Assembly: GCA_037953745.1 (NCBI GenBank) | Contig: JBAKBP010013207.1 | Coordinates: 1 to 64,000, forward strand | DNA from: Lithodes maja | Taxonomy: Eukaryota; Arthropoda; Malacostraca; Decapoda; Lithodidae | Length of the DNA: 64,000 nt | Direction: 5' to 3' | In this document: positions 1 through 12,821 of the stretch, piece after piece | Position numbering within the stretch: position 1 is the first letter of the stretch | Layout: every line of letters begins with the position of its first letter | Made by a program: the position numbers and the translations under genes | The notes under the pieces: generated by a model | Told to the model about the DNA's origin: nothing | Seen by the model: the letters and a program-made list of their open reading frames with translations, nothing else | Databases searched by the model: none

Positions 1-895
1 ATATGAAGCTATGTATCTCGTATATCGGGGTTCTCTTCCCTTCATCGGTCCACCCCTTATACCTCCCTCCCTCCTCCCTATCCCATATGTGTAAACATTA
101 TATTTTAGCTTTCCGAAGGTAAATACGTACTTCCGATAAATATCTAGCCTTGTATTTACATCATGAATCATGTTTAATGTCATTATTTAATAGAAACATG
201 TATAATGGTTACATTTATACACAGGATAAGATAAGCAAATACAAACCTCAGCAGAGCATAATCATTGGTGATGAGAGGGTAGTTGTAGGCAGTGTTGCCA
301 GTTGTATCGCTACATATTACCGCTAGATGTAGAGCTATTTACTTCAATTTAGAAGCCATTTTTTCATATCTAGAGAGATTTACTAGGGATAATTTAAAAA
401 TTTCAGACATTCTAGTCATATTACATTGTAAAATTTGCAAAACATACAACCAAAACTCTTTAGAAATTGCAGCATTATTCTAACATTGTTTGACTATGTA
501 GCAACATGCTAGCGACTTTGAGAAAGGATCTAGCGGTATTTTGTGGAGACATACTGGGAGGGTGGGAGGGAGGTGGTGGTTGCAGAGTTGCCAGTTGTAA
601 AGCTACATATTACCGCTAAATGTAGAGCTATTTACTTCAATCTAGCAGCCATTTCTTTTATATCTAGAGACATTTACTAGGGATAATTTGAAATTTCAGA
701 CATTCTAGTCATACTACATTGTAAAATTTGCAAAACAAACAAACCAAAACTCTTTAGAAATTGCAGCATTATCCTAACATTGTTTGGCTATGTAGCAACA
801 TGCTAGCGACTTTTGAGAAAGGATCTATAGTAACACTTTAGGAGGGTTAAAATAAGAGTCACACGGGCAATTGCCAAAACTTTAAAGGTCCATAT
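1..895 (+). repeat. Left outer arm of a compound inverted repeat (foldback-like element)
   Basis: This arm is the reverse complement of 3976-5137; for example the first 20 bases pair with 5118-5137. It contains two tandem copies (about 286-560 and 581-835) of a unit of roughly 250-290 bp, recognisable by CTACATATTACCGCTA and GCAACATGCTAGCGACTTT. The right arm has three such units, which explains its greater length. The arm begins at the window edge, so its true outer end may lie upstream. Long inverted repeats with internal tandem repeats are typical of Foldback/Galileo-type DNA elements. That assignment is inference, because no transposase is visible. Confidence 0.8.
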
Positions 896-2686
896 GTGAC
901 GTTAACCACTCCGTTAGAACCGCATGGCTTGTCCTACAGTGACTCACTAGGATTGCCAGGGCAGTGGATGGGGCTACAGTTTATGTATTAGAGTGTGCTT
1001 TATTTCATATGAAAGCTCGTGTCATGGCAGTCCAGAAAGGCTCTTTGTTTTCGCCCATGTCAAGGCTTTATATATTTAATTGTAAAGTATATGTTTTGTC
1101 ATTAACTAGTAATGATAGGATCTGGGAGAGAGAGAGAGAGTAGAACGGAGTGAGAGGGGGCGCGCAGTGTTTTTTGTCCCGCTCGATGACATCACGGCTG
1201 GCTGCCTCGCGGGGGTTGGTGGAGGGAGGTCCTTACCATGCTGTGAGCTTTGTTAGTGGTTAGTTGACTTGTAACCGCTGGTTTCCCACGCGGCTCGAGC
1301 TAGTGCGAGTATATATACTGGTTCCTCGCCACTCTCTCCCTCAGATCTGGTTTCTAGAACACACCCATCTTTTTTTCCCTTGCTATCTATCCCTGCTCCG
1401 TACCTGAGAATCTTTTCCTCTGCCTATCTCTCTCATTCTCCATATCTTTCACCACCTCTTATTAACAGTATATCCCCTCTGGTTAACTCTGCAAAATCAG
1501 CTTCATGCTGGCCAGTTGTATTGTGTGTTAAGGTCTGATATAACCTGTGTATGTTAGTTGTTAAGATAAGTGGATCACAAAGCATTGGTTGGCTTTCATA
1601 TTGCCGCTTCCTATAATTATTAGTGTTCTGCTGGATTAGATAATGCTAGACTACGAGTCTGATATTAAAGGTATTGTTTCCTATGAGTGCTGGCTTCAGT
1701 TAAAAGCGGCACAACATACCTGAGAACTGGAGTTGATTGAGTAAATTCTAGTCTGTGTGCCATTGAGAGTAGAGCATGCACGAATGAGGGCTTTTTGCCT
1801 ATACCATTCTGCACTGTTCTAGTCTCGATTGTTTGTCTTTGAAGTACGCCAGGAGAACGCTTAATACTTCGGTATTAAGGTTTCTCAAGAGAACTACCCT
1901 TCATTATAACGTAATATTTGACGCACAGACTTGAGATTTGCACTAGGCTATGCAGCATGCCATGCGCACCAGTATCTCGTATCATTGACTCTAGCTAGAC
2001 TTTATCAGTCACAGTAGACATTAAGTATATTAACCTAATTACTCTTTTTTTATGCATACCCATTTATGATTACACAAGCATTTCGTAGCCTAGTTTGATG
2101 TATTGAGACACAAACGACTTAGGCTCTTTTTGTTGATCGGAATACTGTATTGTCGTGGCGATTATTATTAGTGTTGTAGTGTTTAGGATATTCTTGGCTC
2201 CGACGGCATTATATATTCTGCCTTTTTGTGTGCATAGCCTGCACGAGCATTGTTCCGCTGCCTGCCTTTTTGGGTTCCATTTCCGATACAAGCATCTTTA
2301 TAGCATCTAACATTTAAAGAAGATTCCTTGTTAGTGTTGAAGGACTTTAGTGCACTTTCTTTCATGCAGGAGTGCCTGACATTTATTGATTAAAGTAACG
2401 TAAGCTGTAACTTCTCTTACCACCTTACTTTGCATACCATAACCAAGCACCTTCGGTTATAGGTAGTAATAGGCTGTTTTCACATAACATTAAGCGTAGA
2501 GTAGACGCACATTTATTGAGAGTTTGATAGCCTATTATTGCATATAGAACTCTGTAGAGTATTTGTGTTCTTTGTTCACTGGGAATATACTTCAGAGGTT
2601 GGAGCTAGCGCTTTCCGTTGTAACATTTATGCCATTACTAGTCCAATGAGTAAGAGCCCTGATATATTTGAACCCCAGTCGTAAAA
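896..2686. mobile_element. 1.79 kb insertion with 5-bp target duplication, possibly a solo LTR
   Basis: The right arm at 3976-3980 preserves the uninterrupted site. In the left arm the same site is split, and CATAT is present on both sides (891-895 and 2687-2691). No coding sequence is evident. Around 1130-1340 there is a GA tract, a GC-rich stretch and a TATA-like GTATATATACTGG followed by CTCTCCCTCAGATC, which looks like a promoter. A 5-bp duplication, the absence of genes and a promoter-like block fit a solo LTR. However, the ends inferred from the duplication (GTGACGTT...CGTAAAA) are not a clean TG...CA pair, so the class is uncertain. Confidence 0.6.
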
Positions 2687-2989
2687 CATATCATTGTTAT
2701 TAAACTATGCATTTGGCAAAGGGAGGAATTGTTAAAAACCTTAGCCAATACTCTGTCATTCACCAAAAATAAATTTGAATTTATCATTATTATTTGGTAG
2801 GGTAGGTATGTATAGGTAGGTTGGCTAAATAATTGCTGGAATTCGTAGGGACTCGAACGGTTTTGAGAGATTTAAATAAAAAACAAATGATTGATCTGAA
2901 TAATAAAGAGATTATGTTATTAAGCAAAACTGGGGATGCGTGGAAGCCTATAGACTGTAGACGGTAAACTTTGTGTGGGTAGCGAATTC
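2687..2989 (+). repeat. Left inner arm of the compound inverted repeat
   Basis: It is the reverse complement of 3678-3980 with high identity, ending at GCGAATTC on both sides. It was contiguous with the outer arm before the 896-2686 insertion, as the uninterrupted right arm shows. Confidence 0.85.
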
Positions 2990-3677
2990 TAGTGGATGTG
3001 TTGCCTTTATTTTCCGTTTGTTTTATAATTTGCATGGTTTTACTTTATTTTTATTTTCTACGAGCGCTAGTTAATTTTTTCAGAAATAAATTACCCTTAT
3101 GACTAATAAATAAGATACCTATTATTATTATCATTATTAGGGGTTCGTCCCCTACGGGGAACCCCTATTGTAATCATTAAACCTGGGATTTCATCCAAAT
3201 TCTTCTTACGCGCCGGTTTCGACGCAATAACTCCAGAACCGCTTTTTGGATCGGGATCAAACTTTCATAAGAGGTGCGTTTTTGTATTGGGCAACTTTTG
3301 ATATGCTAAACATCCGGCATGGCGGCCAAACAGGCCCGTGGCAGCTGATCTCCCGAAAAACTTGACGCCTAAATACCGTCTCTCCCACTCACAGGAAACG
3401 ACTAGGCTTTGGCATATGCACTGCCCTACTAATGCTCCGCAAATTTTATAGAGAAGGTTTTGCTTTTGCACGTGGGGTTTTTTCCGGCAATCTTGAAAAA
3501 ACCTCGAATTCCACTTAAAATTCCACATCTTGAAAACTACGCCGATGATCAGAGCCATGCTTGCGTAGTTGGGTGAGGCTCGCGATTCCGAACGTTTTGT
3601 ACCAAAAAATTATAAATGGGTGGAATAGTTATGGCCGCAGCATTGAAAACTGTCTATTCTTAAATTACTTTAAAACC
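2990..3677. other. Central loop of the inverted repeat, with a GC hairpin
   Basis: This unpaired spacer lies between the inner arms. It contains a strong hairpin at 3139-3166: AGGGGTT pairs with AACCCCT, then CCCC pairs with GGGG around a TAC loop, with CGT bulged. The following 350 bp (ACGCGCCGGTTTCGACGC region) resembles no family I recognise. The only open frame (3265-3558, minus) has no recognisable domain and I do not call it a gene. Confidence 0.5.
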
Positions 3678-5137
3678 GAATTCGCTACCCACACAAAGAT
3701 TACCGTCTACAGTCTATAGGCTTCCACACATCCCCCAGTTTTGCTTAATAACATAATCTCTTTATTATTCAGATCAATCATTTGTTTTTTATTTAAATCT
3801 CTCAAACCGTTCGAGTCCCTACGAATTCCAGCAATTATTTAGCCAACCTACCTATACATACCTACCCTACCAAATAATAATGATAAATTCAAATTTATTT
3901 TTGGTGAATGACAGAGTATTGGTTAAGGTTTTTAACAATTCCTCCCTTTGCCAAATGCATAGTTTAATAACAATGATATGGACCTTTAAAGTTTTGGCAA
4001 TTGCCTGTGTGACTCTTATTTTAACCCTCCTAAAGTGTTACTATAGATCCTTTCTCAAAAGTCGCTTGCATGTTGCTACATAGCCAAACAATGTTAGGAT
4101 AATGCTGCAATTTCTAAAGAGTTTTGGTTTGTTTGTTTGCAAATTTTACAATGTAGTATGACTAGAATGTCTGAAATTTTCAAATTATCCCTAGTAAATG
4201 TCTCTAGATATAAAAGAAATGGCTGCTAGATTGAAGTAAATAGCTCTACATTTAGCGGTAATATGTAGCTTTACAACTGGCAACTCTGCAACCACCACCT
4301 CCCTCCCACCCTCCCAGTATGTCTCCACAAAATACCGCTAGATCCTTTCTCAAAAGTCGCTAGCATGTTGCTACATAGTCAAACAATGTTAGAATAATGC
4401 TGCAATTTCTAAAGAGTTTTGGTTTGTATGTTTTGCAAATTTTACAATGTAATATGACTAGAATGTCTGAAATTTTTAAATTATCCCTAGTAAATCTCTC
4501 TAGATATGAAAAAATGGCTTCTAAATTGAAGTAAACAGCTCTACATCTAGCGGTAATATGTAGCGATACAACTGGCAACTCTGCCTACCCCAAAACACCG
4601 CTAGATCGTTTCTCAAAAGTCGCTAGCACGTTGCTACATAGTCAAACAATGGTAGAACAATGCTGCAATTCCTAAAGAGTTTTGATTTGTTTGTTTTGCA
4701 AATTTTACAATGTAATATAACTAGAATGTCTGAAATTTTCAAATTATCCCGAGTAAATGTCTCTAGATATGAAAAAATGGCTACTAAACTGAAGTAAATA
4801 TAGCTCTACATCTAGCGGTAATATGTAGCGGTACAACTGGCAACACTGCCTACAACTACCCTCTCATCACCAATGATTATGCTCTGCTGAGGTTTGTATT
4901 TGCTTATCTTATCCTGTGTATAAATGTAACCCTTATACATGTGTCTATTAAATAATGACATTAAACAGGATTCATGATTTAAATACAAGGCTAGATATTT
5001 ATTGGAAGTACGTATTTACCTTCGGAAAGCTAAAATATAATGTTTACACATATGGGATAGGGAGGAGGGAGGGAGGTATAAGGGGTGGACCGATGAAGGG
5101 AAGAGAACCCCGATATACGAGATACATAGCTTCATAT
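3678..5137 (-). repeat. Right arm of the compound inverted repeat, uninterrupted
   Basis: Positions 3678-3980 pair with the left inner arm and 3976-5137 with the left outer arm. Three tandem units of about 260 bp lie at about 4045-4300, 4330-4590 and 4590-4850, compared with two in the left arm. Pairing ends at 5137 only because the window begins at the matching base. Confidence 0.8.
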
Positions 5138-5500
5138 GCGCGTATTGATCACTTTCATGCTATTATGTATGCATACAGAAGTAGCAGGACACATATGTCA
5201 AGAGTGAACACTTAATCCATACACAGTAAAAAAGACGGAAATAATATCGTACATACGAAGTGATGGAATGGGGATGGGGGGGAGTGTGTATGATATGTAA
5301 ACAGGACAGTTCGTGCTAGATAGGCGTGTGTGTGCTTGTGTGATGGTCTTGTGTAGCTATGTTTGTGCTTGTTTGAGTGTTGAGTTATCTCTCTCTCTCT
5401 CTTTCTCTCTCTCTCTTATTTATCGCTGTCTTCCTTACGATTACGACATACTGTACTAGTGCATGAGAACAGGAAATAGGGAGCCTCGCTCTCTCTCTCA
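5138..5500. other. Non-coding stretch with CT-rich low complexity
   Basis: No gene is seen. There is a (CT)n block around 5388-5417 and TG-rich sequence at 5325-5345. It may include the outer end of the foldback-like element, but this cannot be judged because the left counterpart is outside the window. Confidence 0.5.
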
Positions 5501-6265
5501 CAAATGAGAACATAAGTAAACAGGAGTCTGCAGAGAGCCGATTGGCTATAAGACTCGGTAGCCTATTCCACATATCTACAACTCTGTTACTAAACGAATA
5601 GAGGCAGATCCCTTACACACCCAGTCTCTCTCTCGCTCGTTTGTTTGCACACCGGTACAAATGAGGCAGATCCCTTACAAGATGAACATGGGAATCTGCA
5701 GAGAGACAAGTGGCCCACAAAAGGCAGATCCCTTTCACATACAACCCATTTCATCCATATGACTATCTGATTTTATCTTTAAATTCTCTATTGTTCTTGA
5801 TCCCACTATAGCACTAGGTAGCCTATTTCACATATCTACGACTCTGTTACGAGAGAGGCAGATCCCTTACACAGCCAATCTCTCTCTCTTATTTGCACAC
5901 TGGTACAAAGGAGGCAGATCCTTACACATGCTACCAAGATGAAAATGGGAGTCTGCAGAGAGCCGGTTGGCCCACACACGGCAGATCCCTTTCACACCCA
6001 ATCCATCTCGTCTTATCAAATTTTATGTTGAAGCTCTATTGTTATTGATCCCACTATAGCACTTGGTAGCCTATTCCACATATCTACAACTCTTTTACCA
6101 AGCGAATAGAGGCAGATCCCTTACACAGCCAATCTCTTTCTCTCTCGCTCTTGTTTGTTTACACACCGGTACAAATGAGGCAGATCCCTTACACATGCAA
6201 CCAAGATGAAAATGGGAGTCTGCAGAGAGTCAAGTGGCCCACATAAGGCAGGTCCCTTTCAGACT
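5500..6265. repeat. Tandem array, three units of about 250-260 bp
   Basis: The marker GGTAGCCTATT recurs at about 5556, 5817 and 6065. Each unit carries GAGGCAGATCCCTTACACA, CT-rich blocks and GGGAGTCTGCAGAGAG in the same order. Units differ by substitutions and small indels, so this is an old satellite-like array. It adjoins the truncated start of the CR1 copy. Confidence 0.75.
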
Positions 6266-6451
6266 CAACCCATCTCATAAACTTTACCTGTTATTTACAC
6301 TACTTACTACCCATGTTATTATATACCTGCAACCAATCTGGACACGACCTCTATGCTAAATTGCAAGAGAGTTCACTTTTTCAATTTGTACAATCTCCGA
6401 CCCGTGGTAATAATGTGTGTATTCGCAACAATAGAAGAATAAATAGAGAAT

Positions 6452-8667
6452 TTGAATGTTGGTGATGAATTCAGTAACAGCGACCATCGTACGATAAATT
6501 TCACTTTAAAGTTTACTAGTAACAAATCAAATAGCTGCATTGAGAAAGTCCCTAATTTCGAGAAAGCAAATTTTCATAAACTTAAATCAAAGCTTAAAGA
6601 AACTGACTGGAGCTTTCTGACTAACAATAACGACATAAATACATCTTGGGAGTGTTTGACAACCACTTTCCTTAAGGCAGTGCAAGACTGCATACCATCG
6701 AAAATACGGCGTCCAGGCCATAATGATAAGCCCAAATGGTGGAATAAAGATATTTCAGACTGTCTGCTTGCTAAAAAATTTGCTAATGATAGAATAAAAT
6801 CCTCACAAAATGACGAAGAACGGGTGAAATTTGTAGAGCTACGACGCAAAGCCAAAAAGTTAATTAAGCAAAGTAAAAAGACCCTGGAGTTACATGTTGC
6901 GAATCAAAGGAAAACAAACCCGAAAGAATTCAATAGTTATATCAGAAAGAAAAAAGTAGTTACTTCAACTGTTGGACCGTTAGTCGATGAAAATGGAGAA
7001 TACACCAAAGACGAAGTACAAATGAGTAATGCCCTCAATACCTTCTTTGCATCAGTTTTTACAACCGAAGACCTCAGTGATATCCCTACACCATCGCCGA
7101 TTCAGATTGATAATTCAGATGTTCTAAGCAATATCACCGTTACAGAGAGAGAAGTATTGAATTGTTTAGATAAACTCAAGGTAAATAAAACGCCTGGACC
7201 TGATACAATCTCGCCTAGAGTTCTAAAGGAAGCTAAGGATGAGCTCTCCAAACCACTGACATTGCTATTCAATGAATCCTTCCAGTCTGGGTCTATGCCT
7301 GATCAGTGGAAGCTAGCCAACGTAACACCGATATTCAAAAAAGGCAGCAAATCCCTACCCAGTAACTATCGTCCAATTAGCTTAACCTCAATTGTATGTA
7401 AAATGTTAGAAACGGTCATAAGAGACAGACTCGTAAATCACTTAGAGGCAAATAACTTACTTAAAGATACTCAACACGGCTTTCGTAAAAAAACGTTCCT
7501 GTTTAACAAACCTCTTAGACTTCTTCCACGATATCCTTAACCTCTACGATGAGAGTAAAGCTGTAGATATTATATACCTTGATTTTCAAAAGGCCTTTGA
7601 CAAAGTTCCCCACAAACTTTTACTGCTAAAACTAAAAGCGCATGGAATACAAGACGGTGTGTTGAAATGGATAGAAAATTGGCTCAGCGACAGAAAGCAA
7701 AGAGTAGTCATAAACGGTAAGGCATCTAAATGGACCAATGTAAGTAGCGGGGTACCCCAGGGATCGGTACTAGGACCAATTCTCTTTCTAATTTACATCA
7801 ACGACATAGATGAGGGTCTCACCTGTACAATCTCAAAATTTGCTGACGATACAAAAATTGCAAATAGCGTACTCTCAAAAGAACAAGTTGACGATATGCA
7901 ACACAATCTAGATAAATTGTCATGTTGGGCCCAAATTTGGCAAATGAGTTTCAATGCGGATAAATGTAAATTACTGCATATCGGATACCTAAATGAGAAA
8001 GCAAACTATTCGATGAATGGCACTCAGCTTAAGAATGTAAACAGAGAAACCGATCTGGGAGTAACAATATCGAGTAATCTAAAACCTAGTCAACAATGTT
8101 CAGAAGTTGTTAAGAAGGCAAACAAAATAATTGGCTTTATAGGCAGGTCATTTGAGCATAAATCCAAAGAAGTTATCCTAACCCTTTACAATTCCCTAGT
8201 CCGCCATCTTCTGGAATACTGCGTTCAATCCTGGTGCCCTTATTACCAAAAAAGATATAAACAAGCTAGAACGAGTTCAACGTAGAGTTACCAAAATGAT
8301 ACCTAGCCTAAAGAACAAACCATACGAAGAGCGTCTTAGAGAATTAAATCTATTTCCTTTAACCCAGCGCAGATTAAGAGGTGACTTAATTCAAGTGTTC
8401 AAAATCATCAAAGGCATCGACAATATGAACTGTAGTAAGTACTTCACTATCGACCAATCTAATTACACGCGGGGAAACGGTTGCAAAATTATTGGTAAAT
8501 CTTTTAACTCACACGAATCTAAGAATTTCTTCTTCAATCGAGTTGTCAACTTGTGGAATGGGCTTCCCCGAAACGTTATAGACTGCAGCACCGTTGATTC
8601 ATTTAAACTCCGCCTAGACAAATATCTCGCATCAAACCCGCGACTGACTTCGTTTGTAAATGAATAA
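6452..8667 (+). pseudogene. CR1 ORF2 fragment: end of endonuclease plus reverse transcriptase, frameshifted
   Basis: The product would be the endonuclease/reverse transcriptase that nicks target DNA and copies the element RNA. Visible motifs include SDHRT at the end of the endonuclease, NYRPISLTS, FQKAFDKVPHK, GVPQGSVLGPILF, the catalytic FADD and a conserved C-terminal FNRVVNLWNGLPR region. The frame is open in three pieces, 6452-7540, about 7541-8285 and 8296-8667. Compared with the intact copy, one extra A sits in the A-run near 7488-7494 and another in the A-run near 8250. About 8 bp are also missing near 6415. The element cannot make an intact protein as written, though both A-run changes could be base-calling errors. 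Confidence 0.9.
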
Positions 8668-8870
8668 CTTTATTTTATCCCCCACTCAGTTACTAACCCA
8701 TCTGTCCCCTACTAACTTCCTAATCCTGCCACGGACATTAGTTCTAGGGCAGTAGTTCCCTTTCCAATGTTCCCTTACCCACTCTAAACCACTGTTTGGA
8801 CACTTGATCCTCAGTGTTTTGGAGGACAAGCAGCCTAGAAGGGTCACTAGATATGTTGTTGCTTGATTTC

Positions 8871-8898
8871 CTTTGTACTCCTTTGTACTCCTTTGTAC
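8871..8898 (+). repeat. CR1 3'-terminal 10-bp direct repeats
   Basis: CTTTGTACTC occurs twice in full and once partially. The same repeats end the other CR1 copy (24385-24412). Short 3' tandem repeats instead of poly(A) are characteristic of the CR1 group. Confidence 0.85.
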
Positions 8899-11380
8899 TT
8901 TGGTGTTGCCGACTCGGAGGCTCTCCGGCAGTATTTCTTTGATTTCCCATGGAATGATTTCTGCTTCCGTGACCGGGGACCCACAGAGAGTGCTGAAAGC
9001 ATTACCGAGGTAATCCTACCAGGCATGGAGGCATACATTCCATCTTCTTTCTCTGGACTAATGCAAACAAATCTTGGTTTACTCACGCTTATTCTACTGA
9101 TGTCCGCAATAAGGAGGAAGCATTGAAGCAGTACTGACGCCTTAATACTTAACCTCTGAAGTGCGCACGGGGGTAATTGAAAACGTCCCCCTGTGCTGAC
9201 GTATTTGAGCTGTTTCCGTCACTAAAATATTCATTGTACCATTAATAGCATTAATAATTATCCATATGCGCCTATTATGGGTTGATTATAAAGGTATTAA
9301 CCTGAAACAACAATAAAACGAGTGAAAACAGCGTTTGGATGGTCAAAATCGGAGATATAGCCCGCGAGTTGTATAATGTATGAGTGAGGCAAGCTACCTT
9401 CCCGCCAATTTCCCCCAAGGCCACTGAGACACAGTCGATCGATATTCTCTCTCTCTCTCTTGCACTCGATTGCCATCAGTGATGACAACACCCTGCTTGC
9501 AACTCGCTAATGTTAGCACAAAAATATACCTCAGAATAAGGGAATAATAGGGAAAATAGGTGATAACTGAAGGATAGGAGGAAAGTGGGGAAGGAGGGGA
9601 GGTAGAGGACTGAGATTTTGCATGGCCCAGGGGCCAAAAAAAAATAAAAAAATAAAAAAATAAAAATATATATTTTTTTTTTTCGATGTCAAAAGTTGAT
9701 TTTTTATTTGACTTAATCTCAAGAGTCTTCCCGCAGTCCGCCGGGGGAACTCTTAAGAGTCTCCCCGCAGCTCCCGGGTTAAGAATCTAATTTTTCCGAT
9801 GTTTCTGCCAGGAATTAAGCCAAATCTGTTCTTCAACTTATGAAACACTCTTTCATCAATAATACTTGCACTGAACTATCCAACTCTAGCTCATCCCAAG
9901 CTTTCTGGCATCTAGCCAAAAACCTCTCCAACAATTTTTCTTCCTCGTGTTTTCCTCCCCTCTTCCACTCTGACAGCACAACCATCACTTCTTCCTCTGA
10001 CAAAGCTGAACTCTTCGCTCAAACCTCCGCTAGAAATCCAACCTTGGATGATTCCGGTGCTATTCCTCCCTCTCTACCCTTCTCTCCCCTACTTATGCCT
10101 TATATCCTAATCTCTTCTACCCTCTCTGGGCTTGATATTAAAAAGGCGTATGGTCCGTAACTATGGTGTTCCTCTTGAAATACTAAAAAACTGTGCTTCC
10201 GTGCTGACTCCTTGCGTAGGCATACTCTTTCGTCTCTGTCTCTCCTCTAACGTCTTCCCTTCATGCTAGAAGTTTGCTCTCATTCAACCTGTTCCAAAGA
10301 AGAGTGACCACTCTCAACCTTTTCAACTATCGTCCACTTGCTCTCATCTCTTGTATTTCTAAAGGTTTTGAAACTATTCTTACTTCCAAATTTCTTAAGC
10401 ATTTCTCTTCTCATCATCTACTCTCAGATCGCCAGTGTGGCTTCCTTTAGGGTCGCTCTACTGGTGATCTTTTTTCATATCTTACTAGCTCTTTGTCATC
10501 CTCCTTTCGGGACTTCAGTGAGACCTTTTCTATTCCGTTAGACATATCGAAGGCCTTCGATAGAGTCTGGCACAAATCTTTAACTTCTAAACTACCCTCC
10601 TTCGGTTTCTATCCATCCAGCTGTGCCTTTGTTTCTAATTTTCTTTCCGGTTGTTCCATAGCTGCGGTTGTGGACGACCATCGTTCACTTCCTCATCCTA
10701 TCAACTCCGCTGCGTCTCAGGGATCTGTTCTATCTTGCATTCTCTTCTAATTTTCATAAATGATCTTCTCAACTGTACCTCCAGCTTGGTCTGCTCAACC
10801 GCCTCAAGGGGTTCATAACCCCTGCTCAGCTTCTTGCTCTGTACAGGGGCAAAGTGCGTCCTTGTATTGAGTATTGTTCAAATGTGTGGGGAGTATGCTC
10901 TCACACAGCACTTCTAGACAAAGTAAAAAGGAAAGCCTTTCGTATCATTAACTCCCGTCCACTCACCGACACTTTGCAATCTCTCTTTCTTCGCTGCAAT
11001 GTTGTATCTCTCTCGCTATTCTATCGCTGCTCCAATCAATGTTCCTCATAGCTTCTACAGTGCATACCACCTCCTCTATGTAGGGTGCGTAGTACCCGTC
11101 GTGCAACACAATCCCACTCCTACTCTCTACAACTCTCCAACTCAAGAGTGAAACGTTACCCCCATCATTCTTCTATTCAACAGATCAGCTCTGGAACTCT
11201 CTCTCTGAATCCATCTTTCCCTCATCCTATGACTTAAATTGTGTCAAACTCTGTGTGTCCAGACATTTTGATTCGAACGTTCCTTGACTTTGGCCCTGTC
11301 ACTCTTTTAACTCAGGGGGAGGCACTCGTCACAGGTATTTTTGCCTTTTGTTTCCCTCGTCCACTTAGGAAAATACAAAA
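8896..11380 (+). mobile_element. Jockey/I-like non-LTR retrotransposon, degraded copy 1
   Basis: This is the same family as 16991-21688 (minus), 12822-14240 and 52539-54013. It carries the end of the endonuclease, a linker (9840-10160, SFINNTCTELSNSSSSQAFW) and RT motifs (DISKAFDRVWHK near 10535). The C-terminal HTALLDKVKRKAFRIINSR region lies near 10905. Stops and frameshifts interrupt it throughout. An internal deletion near 10781 joins the text after the RT start directly to the C-terminal part, removing the catalytic YADD segment. It is interrupted by a TTAA-flanked insertion at 9149-9782. The clade is assigned from motif similarity only. Confidence 0.8.
9149..9782. mobile_element. TTAA-flanked non-autonomous element a (piggyBac-like)
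   Basis: It lies inside the Jockey/I-like copy and separates parts that are adjacent in the minus-strand paralogue near 20775-20815. TTAA occurs at both ends (9149-9152, 9779-9782). The right end (GCTCCCGGG before TTAA) is preceded by a related 30-bp subunit ending in CCGCCGGGGGA. The flanks are divergent, so the exact boundary is less certain than for elements c and d. No coding capacity is seen. Confidence 0.6.
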
Positions 11381-12400
<1,020 letters not shown>

Positions 12401-12769
12401 TGGGTGGATGGGACTCGTTAGCCTTGGTCGGCAACTCATCTAGGGGAGACAACCTTATACAAATCCGGGTGGATGGGACTCGTCAGCCTTGGTTGGCAAC
12501 CTGTCTAGGGGAGTAAACCTGATACAAATCCGTACTGCGTACCTAAGGGTAAGGCAGGTTAGTGGATGGATTAGCCGAACACCACTGTAGAAAAATAGTG
12601 CTAACAAGATACACAGAGGGCCTCGGAGTCGGACGGATCCTAAATTGAGTGGTCAATCCTGTAAGTCCTTTACTAAACTGGCTCGGGTTGTCCCTCTCAC
12701 AGGGAATAGGTCCGCTTGGGGGCATTCTGTGTATGGCCACCCTCGTAAGGGGAGTAAGGCGTCCGGCAA
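12401..12769 (+). repeat. Interspersed repeat of about 370 bp, copy 1
   Basis: This is a near-identical inverted copy of 54836-55199, and its first part matches 43795-43985. It begins with an internal near-duplication (GGATGGGACTCGT...GGCAAC... twice). No tRNA promoter boxes or coding sequence were found, so it is an unclassified dispersed repeat. It may be the 3' part of a larger element. Confidence 0.75.
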
Positions 12770-12821
12770 TAGATAGATAGATATATATATATTATAACGT
12801 TTTTCTTTCTTGCTGGAAGTT

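Larger units (their letters stand above)
6331..8898 (+). mobile_element. CR1-like non-LTR retrotransposon, 5'-truncated copy
   Basis: It matches, over its whole length and at high identity, the intact element at 24385-28975 (minus). The copy starts inside the endonuclease part of ORF2 and runs to the same 3' end, marked by the 10-bp direct repeat CTTTGTACTC at 8871-8898. 5' truncation is the usual outcome of target-primed reverse transcription. Confidence 0.9.
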
